Of a stretch of 16,484 nt of DNA, positions 8,500 to 15,238 are shown in pieces. Numbering within the stretch: the first letter of the stretch is position 1; each line of letters begins with the position of its first letter. The notes under the pieces were generated by a model that was not told where the DNA came from, searched no databases, and worked only from the letters and a program-made list of their open reading frames with translations. The translations under genes and the position numbers were made by a program. The DNA lies in assembly GCA_009786675.1 (NCBI GenBank), contig WQRP01000006.1, positions 7,496 to 23,979 of the forward strand. The letters are read 5' to 3'. This DNA comes from Treponema sp. Its GTDB lineage: Bacteria; Spirochaetota; Spirochaetia; Treponematales; Breznakiellaceae.

Positions 8500-9334
8500 G
8501 GCTCTTAACGCCGGAAAAGCCGGCCTGGCGGCGGCGGGCATTGAAAACCCCGCCCTGGACGCGGCTCTGCTTCTTGCCGAGGTTCTTGGCGTAAGTCGCT
8601 CGTCCTTGCTTGTCGCCGCCGGCGATTTGATTGGGGAAACAGCGCTTGTCGCGTTCGAGGGGCTTGTAGGGCGGCGGGCGGCCGGGGAGTGCGTGGCGTA
8701 CATCCTGGGCAGAAAGGAGTTCTACGGGCTTGAATTCCTGGTGAGCAAAAACGTCCTGGTTCCACGCCCGGACACGGAAACGCTGGTGGAGGCCGCGCTC
8801 GCGCGTTTGTCGGCGTATGAAAACCGGTCGCCGCGTATGCTCGATCTATGCACCGGCTCCGGCGCGGTGGTTATCGCGGTCAGGCACCGGATGCCCGGCC
8901 TGGAAGCCTGGGCCACGGACGTTTCCCCCGACGCCCTGGAAATCGCGGAAAGCAACGTGGGGCGCTTGCTGCCGCCGGGCTCCGTCCGTTTCCGTTGCGG
9001 CAACCTGTTCCAGGTGTTGCCGGATCGGCCTTTGTTCCACCTAATCACAGGAAACCCCCCCTATGTTCCGTCCGGGGATCTCCCCGGCCTTTCCCCGGAG
9101 GTTCGCGCGGAACCGGCTCTTGCCCTGGACGGCGGCATTGACGGGCTGGACATTGTCCGGGGCATAGTCAGCCAGGCCCCGGGTTTTCTTCACCCTGGCG
9201 GCACGCTGATGCTGGAGGCGGATCCGCGCCAAATGCGGGAAATCGCCGGCATGTTCGAGGGGGCGGGTTTTACGGACGTGCAAATCCACAAGGATCTTTC
9301 TGGCATGGATCGGGTGATAGAGGGGCGGAAGTGA
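8486..9334 (+). CDS. prmC: Release factor glutamine N5-methyltransferase
   Basis: A 282-residue PrmC/HemK. It methylates the glutamine of the GGQ motif in RF1 and RF2 using S-adenosylmethionine, raising termination efficiency. The N-terminal helical bundle is followed by '[12 protein letters not shown]' (91-102), the SAM-binding loop '[11 protein letters not shown]' (120-130), acidic motif 'ATDVSPDAL' (143-151) and the substrate-glutamine motif NPPYVP (190-195). It starts inside prfA (ATG 8486, 14 bases before the prfA stop) with no good ribosome site of its own, so translation is probably coupled. The prfA-prmC order is common in bacteria. The stop at 9332-9334 marks the end of the plus-strand operon. 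Confidence 0.97.
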   Translation: MTVREALNAGKAGLAAAGIENPALDAALLLAEVLGVSRSSLLVAAGDLIGETALVAFEGLVGRRAAGECVAYILGRKEFYGLEFLVSKNVLVPRPDTETLVEAALARLSAYENRSPRMLDLCTGSGAVVIAVRHRMPGLEAWATDVSPDALEIAESNVGRLLPPGSVRFRCGNLFQVLPDRPLFHLITGNPPYVPSGDLPGLSPEVRAEPALALDGGIDGLDIVRGIVSQAPGFLHPGGTLMLEADPRQMREIAGMFEGAGFTDVQIHKDLSGMDRVIEGRK

Positions 9335-9335
9335 C

Positions 9336-9396
9336 GCGGGTTACTATTGGAGCAATCCAAATCCGTGCCGTCTGGTAGTCACCCAGGTTAACCCGC
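9336..9396 (+). other. Nested inverted repeats just after prmC
   Basis: Two bases after the prmC stop, GCGGGTTA (9336-9343) is matched by its exact inverse TAACCCGC (9389-9396). Inside lies TTGGA-GCAA-TCCAA (9347-9360), a five-pair hairpin with a GNRA-type GCAA loop. There is no T tract behind the outer stem, so it is not a classical intrinsic terminator. It may be a structured 3' end protecting the operon message, or a chance fold. Confidence 0.35.
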
Positions 9397-9449
9397 CGAG
9401 GCAGGGCTTTAGCCAGGCTTCAACAGTATGCTTTTTCGGCGCGTTTGCC

Positions 9450-9455
9450 TATAAT
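9450..9455 (+). promoter_or_regulatory. -10 box of a probable leaderless transcript
   Basis: A perfect TATAAT ends six bases before the ATG at 9462, so initiation at the usual distance would fall on or next to the start codon. No Shine-Dalgarno sequence lies between them, and the -35 region is poor. The lack of a ribosome site fits a leaderless message. Confidence 0.5.
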
Positions 9456-9461
9456 ACCCAC

Positions 9462-10370
9462 ATGCGATTCGACCTTAGTCCCGCGCTGATCGACGAGATC
9501 CTCTACGTCATGGAAGACCAGGGCGGCGAATTCCTTTTGGACACACGCGAGGGGCTTGTCCTTAACACGGCTAATGGCGGCGCCCCCCCCACGGAAGACG
9601 ACGAGCGCTATATCGCCCTGCCGAAGTGGGGGCCTTCGGACGGTTTCAGGCTGATGGGGCGTTTTACCGCTGGGCTTCGTAACACGCCGGTGCGGCAGGA
9701 GCTTTCCGGCGCGCTCGACAGGGGCAAGGGGGTTTTCCGCGCCTTTAAGGACACGCTGGCCAGATACTCGGAAACGGAAAGGCTCTGGTTTGCCTACAAG
9801 GAAGGCGAGATGAAGCGGAAGGTGCTTGTCTGGTACAACGCCCTGCGGGAAGCCTGGGGGCTGGAGCTTATCGGCGAGGAGCCGGAGGACATAGCCGGGC
9901 TCGCGCTGGAGGACTTTAGATTCCGCGAGGGAACGCCAGAGGACGCGGCACAGGCCGGGGATCTCCATAGGGTCTGCATCGAGGAATGCCGCAACGTGTT
10001 GGACAATACCATGGAAACGGTCGCCGACGCCCTGGGCGAGTGGTTTTTCCCCGGCGATCTAAGCTTTGTCGCGGAAACCGCCGGGGGCGACTTCGCCGGT
10101 TACGTCTGCGCGGTTCGGCCCTGCGACTCGGTTCTTAGGATTTGCGCCGTCGAGGTGCCGGGCGAATACCGGGGGCTGGGGCTGGGCAAGTCGCTGGTGG
10201 CCCGCGTGTTGGAGCAGGCGGACAGGCAAGGGATTCCGCAGGTCGCCATAGACCTTCCCGCAGGGCAGGAGTATTTCTCGCGGGTGCTGTTAAGGGAATT
10301 TTTCAGGCCATGCGTTCAGCGCTACGTTCGAAACACACAATCGGGCAATAATTCCCCGCAACCAAGCTGA
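9462..10370 (+). CDS. UPF0158 domain fused to a GNAT acetyltransferase
   Basis: A 302-residue two-domain protein. Residues 1 to about 135 match UPF0158 by pattern: 'DDERYIALPKWGPSDGFRLMGRF' (46-68), 'ALDRGKGVFRAFKDTL' (84-99) and 'ERLWFAYKEGEM' (106-117), the aromatic W-F-A-Y segment being characteristic. Residues about 150-285 form a GNAT domain: 'FRFREGTPEDAAQAGDLHRVC', 'SFVAETAGGDFAGYVCAVRP', and the acetyl-CoA loop 'VPGEYRGLGLGKSLVARVL' (232-250, R-G-x-G-x-G). GNAT enzymes move an acetyl group from acetyl-CoA to an amine; the substrate here is unknown, and the role of UPF0158 is unknown to me. The start ATG has no ribosome site but sits right behind a TATAAT box. It is probably monocistronic, with a promoter before the next gene. 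Confidence 0.85.
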   Translation: MRFDLSPALIDEILYVMEDQGGEFLLDTREGLVLNTANGGAPPTEDDERYIALPKWGPSDGFRLMGRFTAGLRNTPVRQELSGALDRGKGVFRAFKDTLARYSETERLWFAYKEGEMKRKVLVWYNALREAWGLELIGEEPEDIAGLALEDFRFREGTPEDAAQAGDLHRVCIEECRNVLDNTMETVADALGEWFFPGDLSFVAETAGGDFAGYVCAVRPCDSVLRICAVEVPGEYRGLGLGKSLVARVLEQADRQGIPQVAIDLPAGQEYFSRVLLREFFRPCVQRYVRNTQSGNNSPQPS

Positions 10371-10375
10371 AAAAA

Positions 10376-10459
10376 TGCCACAAACCCAAAAAATAGGATA
10401 ATTGGTACTTGACAAAATCGCAAACTTGCGGCATTGTACCAACGTCATTTATTGTGGCA
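10376..10459 (+). repeat. Three nested inverted repeats around the dksA-type promoter
   Basis: Outer pair TGCCACAA (10376-10383) / TTGTGGCA (10452-10459); middle pair TTGGTAC (10402-10408) / GTACCAA (10436-10442); inner pair CGCAA (10419-10423) / TTGCG (10426-10430). All arms are exact inverses and fully nested. The middle pair abuts the -35 box and touches the proposed -10, and the inner pair lies in the spacer, so at least one is a candidate operator. Confidence 0.5.
10409..10437 (+). promoter_or_regulatory. Promoter of the DksA/TraR gene
   Basis: A consensus TTGACA at 10409-10414 is followed, after 17 bases, by CATTGT (10432-10437), a weak -10 matching three of six positions. Start of transcription would be near 10444, giving a leader of about 35 bases that includes the ribosome site GGAGGT (10467-10472). 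A strong -35 with a weak -10 often marks a regulated promoter. Confidence 0.5.
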
Positions 10460-10478
10460 AATGAACGGAGGTGCTTAA

Positions 10479-10910
10479 GTGGAAGTAGCCGACAGAAAAG
10501 GAAAAACAGATACGCTTGCCAAGGGCAAGCCCCGGAATTCCGAGCAAAAAACCGAGTGGCAGGTATTTGTCGAGGATATGGAACAGTCCCTCGCCAGCCA
10601 AAAGGCTGAAATAGTCGAGAACCTTATAGCCAGCAGCAACGACTTCAAGGAAATTGTCGAGGGGATGGATCCCAAGGATCTGGCGGACATCGCGTCCGAC
10701 GACATAGACAGGCGGATGATCGAGGCCATCGGCTCGCAGGAACTTAAGCGGCTGAAGCTTATAGATTCCGCCCTTACCCGGATCAAGCAGGGGAAATACG
10801 GTTCCTGCATCAAATGCGGCAAGCGCATCCCCCAGGAAAGGCTGGAGGCGCTGCCCTACGCACTTATGTGCATAGACTGCAAGTCAAAAGAGGAAAGACG
10901 CGGCCCCTAG
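10479..10910 (+). CDS. DksA/TraR-family zinc-finger transcription regulator
   Basis: A 143-residue DksA/TraR-type protein. Such proteins enter the secondary channel of RNA polymerase through a coiled coil and, often with ppGpp, alter initiation at stringent promoters. The C4 zinc finger is complete: C110, C113, C131, C134 ('CIKCGKRIP...MCIDC'), followed by a basic-acidic tail. The coiled-coil tip 'SDDIDRR' (73-79) aligns with the DksA tip 'PDPVDRA', preserving the two aspartates (D74 and D77) with the right spacing. The long lysine-rich N-terminus (1-25) is not conserved in the family. Start is GTG at 10479 with GGAGGT six bases upstream. It stands alone behind its own promoter and converges with groES. 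It may be DksA itself or a paralogue, so I give no symbol. Confidence 0.9.
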   Translation: MEVADRKGKTDTLAKGKPRNSEQKTEWQVFVEDMEQSLASQKAEIVENLIASSNDFKEIVEGMDPKDLADIASDDIDRRMIEAIGSQELKRLKLIDSALTRIKQGKYGSCIKCGKRIPQERLEALPYALMCIDCKSKEERRGP

Positions 10911-10925
10911 GCGGCGGCTCGCGCC

Positions 10926-10968
10926 AAAAACAAGGGCCGCCAGGGAAACGTTAAGCTTCCGGCGGCCC
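10926..10968 (-). terminator. Intrinsic terminator of groES
   Basis: GGGCCGCC (10934-10941) and its exact inverse GGCGGCCC (10961-10968) form an eight-pair GC stem that can be extended inside by GGAA/TTCC. Read on the minus strand, the stem is followed by TTGTTTTT (10926-10933), a good termination tract 20 bases past the groES stop. On the plus strand there is no T tract, but the stem may still slow transcription leaving the dksA-type gene. Confidence 0.8.
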
Positions 10969-10987
10969 AAAGTCCTATCTTGCTGGG

Positions 10988-11254
10988 TTACTTCACGATG
11001 GCGATAATGTCGGCCATCTTGAGGATCAGGTGTTCTTCCCCGTCGATCTTGACCTGGGTTCCGGCGTACTTGTCGTACATGACCTTGTCGCCGGCTTTTA
11101 CCTTGATTACCTCTTTGTCGTCACCGACTTCCACCACCACGCCCTGCTGGGTTTTTTCCTGGGCGGTATCGGGGATAATTATGCCCCCGGCGGTTTTTTC
11201 CTCGCCCTTCTCCAGCTTTACCATGACACGGTCTGCCAAGGGTACTACCTTCAT
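10988..11254 (-). CDS. groES: Co-chaperonin GroES
   Basis: An 88-residue GroES (Cpn10), which forms a seven-membered lid on GroEL and drives ATP-dependent protein folding in the cytoplasm. The family signature is clear: 'PLADRVMVK' at the start, the mobile loop '[25 protein letters not shown]', then '[27 protein letters not shown]' and the terminal 'ADIIAIV'. The start is ATG at 11252-11254, with GGAGGA (11260-11265 on the plus strand coordinates) five bases upstream; the open frame extends 13 codons further but past the ribosome site. Length is normal. It has its own promoter and terminator and there is no groEL beside it. I see no CIRCE element (TTAGCACTC-N9-GAGTGCTAA) upstream. Confidence 0.98.
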   Translation of the reverse strand: MKVVPLADRVMVKLEKGEEKTAGGIIIPDTAQEKTQQGVVVEVGDDKEVIKVKAGDKVMYDKYAGTQVKIDGEEHLILKMADIIAIVK

Positions 11255-11329
11255 TTTTGTCCTCCATATCGTAGAATTTTGGCCAATAAACAAGCGTCGG
11301 GGCTGGCTTACTGGCGTTTTGTTTTATAA

Positions 11330-11358
11330 ACTATACAGGAAACGGCTCCAAGGGTCAA
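11330..11358 (-). promoter_or_regulatory. Sigma-70 promoter of groES
   Basis: On the minus strand TTGACC (11353-11358) and TATAGT (11330-11335) are separated by exactly 17 bases, matching ten of twelve consensus positions. Transcription would start near 11323, leaving a leader of about 69 bases. It lies between the TPR gene stop and groES, so groES can be expressed apart from the operon ahead of it. Confidence 0.75.
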
Positions 11359-11381
11359 GAATGGCCGGAACTTTCGCCCCT

Positions 11382-13103
11382 TTACATCCGCCCAAGCTCC
11401 AGCCTGGCGCTCAGGTTGTTGGGGTTGAACTCCAGGGCCAAAAGCAGGGCGCCGCGGCTTTCGTCCACCCTGCCAATCGTCCTTAGGCAACGGGCGATGC
11501 GGAACTGCAGCATCGAGGCGGTTTCGTACATGCCCGGCGCCGTTTCCATAAGCAGGTCAAGGGCCATCCTGTAATACTCCAGCGCCCTAGCCGAGGCGTT
11601 GCGGGCCTCGAAAATTCGGCCCAGGTTGGCGGCCAAGGCCCAGTCGGGGCTTTCCCCCTGAATCGCCTCCATTTTGCCTATGGCCGCGTCGAAATCGCCC
11701 TCGCGGATTAACCGCAGGGCCTCGTGCGTTCCCATCCAGTTTCCGGAGAAACCGTGCCTTTCCGCGGTCCTTAGAAGCATCGCGCTTTCGGTAAAGTTAC
11801 GCTGCAGGCCGAAGTACCAAGCGGCCCATTGGAACAGGCCCTCTGTCTCGGGGTTGCGGTTCAAGAGCATCCATGTCTCGGCGGTAATGCGGGCGGGATC
11901 CCCCACCGCCGTGCGCCTTTTCAGAAGCTCCAGCTCGATAAGCGCGTTGACCGGGATCCCCCCGACGTAACCGGCGTTGGGAGACCCAGCTTCCGACTCC
12001 AGGAAGGCTATCGCCCTGGGGGTATCCAACATGCGGGTAAAATTTATAAGCCCCACCCCGCGATACGCGTCACCCTGCCGGCTTTGCATTACAAGGCGCT
12101 CGAACAGTTCCCCGGCTTCCCCCGGGCTTTCGGCCGTCACGGCAAGGTTGTACAGGGATCTGGTCGCCCAGGTTCCGGACTCGCCGGCGGCAAGCGAGGC
12201 CCACAGAAGGCGGGCGTGCTCGGCGTACCCGGCAAGCCACAGCGCGTCCGCCTGGCGGCCGCGAGCGTCGTCGCCGGGAAGCATGTGGAACAGCTCCGCC
12301 GAACGGACGGGGTTTCCAAAGTCGTAGATAAACTCGGCGGCGAAACGGATGAAGTCCGGCGAGGCCCGACCCCTGGCCAGCTCGGCCTGGATGGCGGAAA
12401 GGGCTTCCCAGGTTTCCCCTTCCAGGATTCTTAGGATCACCAGGCTGGTAAGAATTTCGTCCGCGTCCTGGCCGATGGCGGCCGTCGCGAAATCCCCCAG
12501 CATGTTCATGGCGGCCCTTTCGGGGCTGTGGAAATCGCCGAGCAGGACGTGGAGGTTCAGGCGCAGGGGAACAAACCGCGCGCTTGTAAGGAGCGGAAGG
12601 ATTTCCCTTAGTTCCTCCTCCATTTCCCTGGTTATGGCGGCGTCGCGGACGGCGGCGGCGGCGGCAACGGCGGCGATGGGCTCGGAGAAGGGGAAGTCGC
12701 GCAGGGCGCGGCGGGACGACTGCCTGTAGGTCTCGGCGTGGCGAAACCCAGCCCCCGGAACATCGCCGGCGTGGGCGACAAGCTGGCGGCGGCGCTTAAG
12801 GACGGAAAGCCAGTTTTCGACCCCCTCGGTCCTTGTCTCCAGGTGGTCCAGATCCCTGCCCAGGCTGTCAAGGTTATGGTAGTTGGCGGGCTGCCCGGCT
12901 CCCAAAAGCTGCCTGTACCTGAAATCGTACTCCTGCAGGAGCCGGTGAAAGGTTATTTCCCCGCGGGCGGCACGGAGCGCGGCGCCGCCGACGGTGGTGT
13001 AAAGGAAGACAAGCCCGCCGCCGAAAACAAGAAGCAGCATGAGACCCGAGAAAAAAGCCGCCCGCAAAAGGCCAGCGCCTTTGGGAACTATCCTGTCCTT
13101 CAC
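11382..13103 (-). CDS. Membrane-anchored TPR-like repeat protein
   Basis: A 573-residue protein with an N-terminal membrane helix (about 14-37, 'LRAAFFSGLMLLLVFGGGLV') and a long helical remainder. The last 140 or so residues read as tetratricopeptide-like helix pairs, for example 'FQWAAWYFGLQRNFTESAMLL', 'ALRLIREGDFDAAIGKMEAI', 'NLGRIFEARNASARALEYYRMAL' and 'FRIARCLRTIGRVDESRGALLLAL' followed by 'NPNN'. An alanine-rich stretch lies near 143-153. TPR proteins act as scaffolds; the bulk here is probably periplasmic with one anchor, but no partner can be named. It begins with GTG at 13101-13103 overlapping the nusB TGA in a GTGA junction, so translation is likely coupled. I recall a hypothetical gene at the same place between nusB and groES in T. 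pallidum. Confidence 0.8.
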   Translation of the reverse strand: MKDRIVPKGAGLLRAAFFSGLMLLLVFGGGLVFLYTTVGGAALRAARGEITFHRLLQEYDFRYRQLLGAGQPANYHNLDSLGRDLDHLETRTEGVENWLSVLKRRRQLVAHAGDVPGAGFRHAETYRQSSRRALRDFPFSEPIAAVAAAAAVRDAAITREMEEELREILPLLTSARFVPLRLNLHVLLGDFHSPERAAMNMLGDFATAAIGQDADEILTSLVILRILEGETWEALSAIQAELARGRASPDFIRFAAEFIYDFGNPVRSAELFHMLPGDDARGRQADALWLAGYAEHARLLWASLAAGESGTWATRSLYNLAVTAESPGEAGELFERLVMQSRQGDAYRGVGLINFTRMLDTPRAIAFLESEAGSPNAGYVGGIPVNALIELELLKRRTAVGDPARITAETWMLLNRNPETEGLFQWAAWYFGLQRNFTESAMLLRTAERHGFSGNWMGTHEALRLIREGDFDAAIGKMEAIQGESPDWALAANLGRIFEARNASARALEYYRMALDLLMETAPGMYETASMLQFRIARCLRTIGRVDESRGALLLALEFNPNNLSARLELGRM

Positions 13104-13528
13104 CCCGGCCGCTCCGCAAGAAGGGTTCTGCGAATGCCGTCCAGAACCCCGTTTATGAACCGAAAGGAATCGTCGGTTCCGAATTCCTTCGAAATGCCGA
13201 TAGCCTCGTCGATCACGATCGAGGGGGCTATTTCGCTTTGATATAACAGCGCGTACACGCTTATCCTAAGGATGGCAAGATCCACCCTGTTTAGCCTGGA
13301 AATATCCCAGTTCTGCAGGTGCCGTTTGATCATGCCGTCGATGGATCCGATGTTCTCCACGGTTCCGGCGATCAACAGGCGGGAAAAGACGGCGACACCC
13401 TCGTCCAAGGTATCCCGTTTGTCGCCCAGCCAGGAGAACAGCGAAAGCTCGTCCACGGGAATACCCGTGGATTCCCAGCAGTACAGCGCCTGGAACGCCA
13501 AAATGCGGCCTTTTCTGCGGGACGCCAC
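13100..13528 (-). CDS. nusB: Transcription antitermination factor NusB
   Basis: A 142-residue NusB, an RNA-binding protein that with NusE (ribosomal S10) binds boxA and supports antitermination of ribosomal RNA operons. The family hallmarks are present: N-terminal 'RRKGRILAFQALYCWE', 'WDISRLNRVDLAILRISVYALLY' in the middle, 'APSIVIDEAIGISKEFGTDDSFRFINGVLDGI' near the end. Length is normal. Start is taken as GTG at 13526-13528, because this gives the usual N-terminus; the ribosome site is weak (GGTAGGG overlapping the surA-like stop 14 bases away), which suggests translational coupling with that gene. The 3' end overlaps the TPR gene by four bases. Confidence 0.96.
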   Translation of the reverse strand: MASRRKGRILAFQALYCWESTGIPVDELSLFSWLGDKRDTLDEGVAVFSRLLIAGTVENIGSIDGMIKRHLQNWDISRLNRVDLAILRISVYALLYQSEIAPSIVIDEAIGISKEFGTDDSFRFINGVLDGIRRTLLAERPG

Positions 13529-13542
13529 TTTACTATGCGGCC

Positions 13543-14595
13543 CTACCAGTTCAGGTTGGCTTCGAAGACCTGGAAAGTCCTTCCCGCCCGCAGGGTGTTG
13601 TGGAGTTCCTGTACCGCCTGGGCGAACACCGTCATCTGCCGCTCCTGCATCATCACGTTGGCGATATAGGCACGGACGGTTATCGGCGAGCCGGGCTGAA
13701 GGATATCGTCCAGCTCCAGGCTCCTCATGGCGTGGGACTCGGTCACCTTGATAATCTGGTAACCCGATCCGGGCGGGCCCTCTATAACCCTGGAAATCTC
13801 GCCCGGGCGCATACCAAAGGCAAGGTTGACGAAATCCTGGCCCACGCGCTGGACCGCCTCCAAATTCCTGGGCATAAAACCGAAGTCCCCGCCCATAAAG
13901 CCGGAATTGGGCGCCTGGGATCTGACGACGACCTCGTTGAACCTGGTCGCGCTGTTGCCTATCTCCCTGGCGAAATTGTCGATCTGCTGCCTGGCCCTGC
14001 CCCTGGAGGCGGCGTCCTGGCCGTAAGGTACCTGGATCATGGAAAGGCGAACCGTCTCCGGCCTGACAAACTGCGACCTTGTAAGCTCGAACATCGAAAC
14101 CACTTCCGCGTCGGTCGGAGGCCTCGCGCTTTCGAGTATGCCCTGCTTCTGGGAAAAGAGGTACCTTTGCTGGATAAGCTGCCGCCTTGTCTGCTCCCGG
14201 AACGCGGGCATCTCGAGCCCGGTCTGGTTCCTTACCGCCGTGGCGAATTCCGCGTCGGTGGGCTGCCTGCCCAGCATGGGGGTCATCTGAGCCCTAAGCT
14301 GGTTGATATGCTGGTTAAGCTCGTTGTCCGTTATGGCAATCCTGTCCCTTTCGGCGGCCTGGAGCACAAGCCGCTCGTTAATCATCGCATCCAGAACCTC
14401 GCGCCTTTGCTGCCCGTTCAGGGGCTGCCCGAAGGCAGTCTCCATCCTTTCCACTTCGGTACGGAGCTGGCCTACCGTTATCGGCTCGCTTCTTATAAGG
14501 TTTACGACCGCCGCCGGCTGCAGGCCCGCCTGTGCAAACGCATGGGGTACAAGACAGAAAGAAACCAGAACCAAAAGTGCAATACGTTTTTTCAT
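13543..14595 (-). CDS. SurA-like periplasmic peptidyl-prolyl isomerase
   Basis: A 350-residue exported protein of the SurA/PpiC type, expected to catalyse proline isomerisation and chaperone outer-membrane proteins in the periplasm. A signal peptide (1-21) ends in AFA before 'QAG'. The SurA_N-like helical part runs from about 28 to 170 ('VVNLIRSEPITVGQLRTEVER', 'QRREVLDAMINERLVLQAAERDRI', 'ITDNELNQHINQL'). One parvulin domain follows (about 180-287), with 'GGDFGFMPR' and 'FVNLAFGMRPGEISRVIEG...GYQIIKVTES' as signatures, then a C-terminal helix. Start is ATG at 14593-14595 with GAGGG five bases upstream; the frame is open seven codons further but without a ribosome site. It is the first gene of a surA-like / nusB / TPR operon; the equivalent T. 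pallidum gene, as I recall, is annotated as a basic membrane protein. Confidence 0.92.
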   Translation of the reverse strand: MKKRIALLVLVSFCLVPHAFAQAGLQPAAVVNLIRSEPITVGQLRTEVERMETAFGQPLNGQQRREVLDAMINERLVLQAAERDRIAITDNELNQHINQLRAQMTPMLGRQPTDAEFATAVRNQTGLEMPAFREQTRRQLIQQRYLFSQKQGILESARPPTDAEVVSMFELTRSQFVRPETVRLSMIQVPYGQDAASRGRARQQIDNFAREIGNSATRFNEVVVRSQAPNSGFMGGDFGFMPRNLEAVQRVGQDFVNLAFGMRPGEISRVIEGPPGSGYQIIKVTESHAMRSLELDDILQPGSPITVRAYIANVMMQERQMTVFAQAVQELHNTLRAGRTFQVFEANLNW

Positions 14596-14619
14596 GACTA
14601 CCCTCGTATAGTGCATACT

Positions 14620-14648
14620 ATGTTACCACAAAAACAACCCTAGCACAA
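14620..14648 (-). promoter_or_regulatory. Possible promoter of the surA-like operon
   Basis: On the minus strand TTGTGC (14643-14648) and TAACAT (14620-14625) stand 17 bases apart, matching three and four consensus positions. A short inverted repeat ATAGT-ATGC-ACTAT (14608-14621) lies just downstream, over the expected start point, and may be an operator. Confidence 0.3.
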
Positions 14649-14653
14649 GAAGG

Positions 14654-14896
14654 TTATACGATCCCCGCCGTGGAGGGCAACACGGCCAAAGGATTTTTAT
14701 CCCCGACCGGACGTTTTTCGCCCCAGATCCCCGGGATCGTTCCCCGGATCGGGTCTTTCGGAATTTTGCCCGCGAACCAAAGCAAAACCGCATTTTCGCG
14801 CATATAAGAGAAACATCCTAAAAAACGCCCGTCCTGAACGTCCCTGGCAGCGAAAAACTGCCCCGCCGCTACCAGCACCGCGAGGAAAAGGAGCAC
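14654..14896 (-). CDS. Doubtful small hypothetical protein
   Basis: An 80-residue minus-strand frame beginning at GTG (14894-14896), which can be extended upstream by about 17 codons without another start codon. The N-terminus is hydrophobic ('LLFLAVLVAAGQFFAA'), as in a signal peptide or anchor; the rest ('RENAVLLWFAGKIPKDP' and on) matches nothing I recognise. There is no good ribosome site. Codon third positions look partly coding-like, so it may be the end of a truncated gene rather than a complete one. Confidence 0.25.
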   Translation of the reverse strand: MLLFLAVLVAAGQFFAARDVQDGRFLGCFSYMRENAVLLWFAGKIPKDPIRGTIPGIWGEKRPVGDKNPLAVLPSTAGIV

Positions 14897-14983
14897 GACC
14901 GACTTAGCGCCTTGACGGAAATCGTCTTCTACGAGTCACATGAGCCATTTGAATTGGTTTGAAAAGTGGAAATCGAGCATTGA

Positions 14984-15158
14984 TCAGGCGCCGTTTGGCC
15001 TAAAATCCAATTCTTCGTATGCTTCCTCGATAGAAGTGCACCACTTTACCAGAATTCTGCCTTCGGCTCTGCAACGATCATAGTTTGTTCCTTCCTACCT
15101 AAATATAGGCGTGGTACGCGGGCTTGGTCAAGGGCTGTTTTTTTTTGCCCTTGTCCAT
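14984..15158 (-). pseudogene. Remnants of one or two small genes
   Basis: On the minus strand a 19-codon frame starts at ATG 15158 ('MDKGKKKQPLTKPAYHAYI', stop at 15099). It is followed by ATG 15081 with a fair GGAAGGAA site reading 'MIVAEPKAEFW' to a stop at 15046. In a different frame across that stop, 'VKWCTSIEEAYEELDFRPNGA' runs to TGA at 14984 and looks protein-like. A single-base shift near 15046 would join the second and third pieces. This looks like decayed coding DNA, but with no recognisable family the call is tentative. Confidence 0.25.
15129..15153. repeat. Inverted repeat with T-rich loop
   Basis: CAAGGGC (15129-15135) and GCCCTTG (15147-15153) flank an 11-base loop of TG and nine T. 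A run of six T follows on the plus strand ten bases later. It could act as a weak terminator for transcription entering from either side, but the spacing to the T tract is poor. Confidence 0.35.
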
Positions 15159-15207
15159 GGAGCTTTTTTACTTGCAAGAGGTCAACCCAAAGGTCAACCG
15201 CCACAAA

Positions 15208-15238
15208 TAAAAACCGGTGTCTGTCACTCTCGCGCCTA
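15208..15238 (+). repeat. REP-like element, copy A (downstream of the Rpn gene)
   Basis: A 31-base element beginning TAAAAACCGGTG and ending TCGCGCCTA. It matches 16329-16359 at 29 of 31 positions in the same orientation. The core GGTGTCTGTCACT has short self-complementarity (GTG/CAC). It lies seven bases beyond the Rpn stop codon. Confidence 0.75.

Noticed and set aside
8486..8520. Possible frameshift between prfA and prmC
   Set aside because: The 14-base overlap is a normal coupled junction; both proteins are full length with intact motifs.
11255..11293. Extended groES start 13 codons upstream
   Set aside because: The extension lies beyond a good Shine-Dalgarno sequence placed for the ATG at 11254, and GroES proteins start at 'MKVVPLADR'-like sequence.
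12640..12685. GCG-rich low-complexity tract
   Set aside because: It is within the TPR gene and encodes the alanine-rich stretch near residues 143-153; no sign of a functional repeat.
13600..14643. A 347-codon plus-strand frame opposite the surA-like gene
   Set aside because: The minus strand encodes a clear signal peptide and parvulin domain; the plus-strand product is a composition-driven shadow.
14940..15082. A 46-codon plus-strand frame starting 'MSHLNWFEKWKSSID'
   Set aside because: No ribosome site and no family resemblance; the minus strand looks at least as protein-like here.
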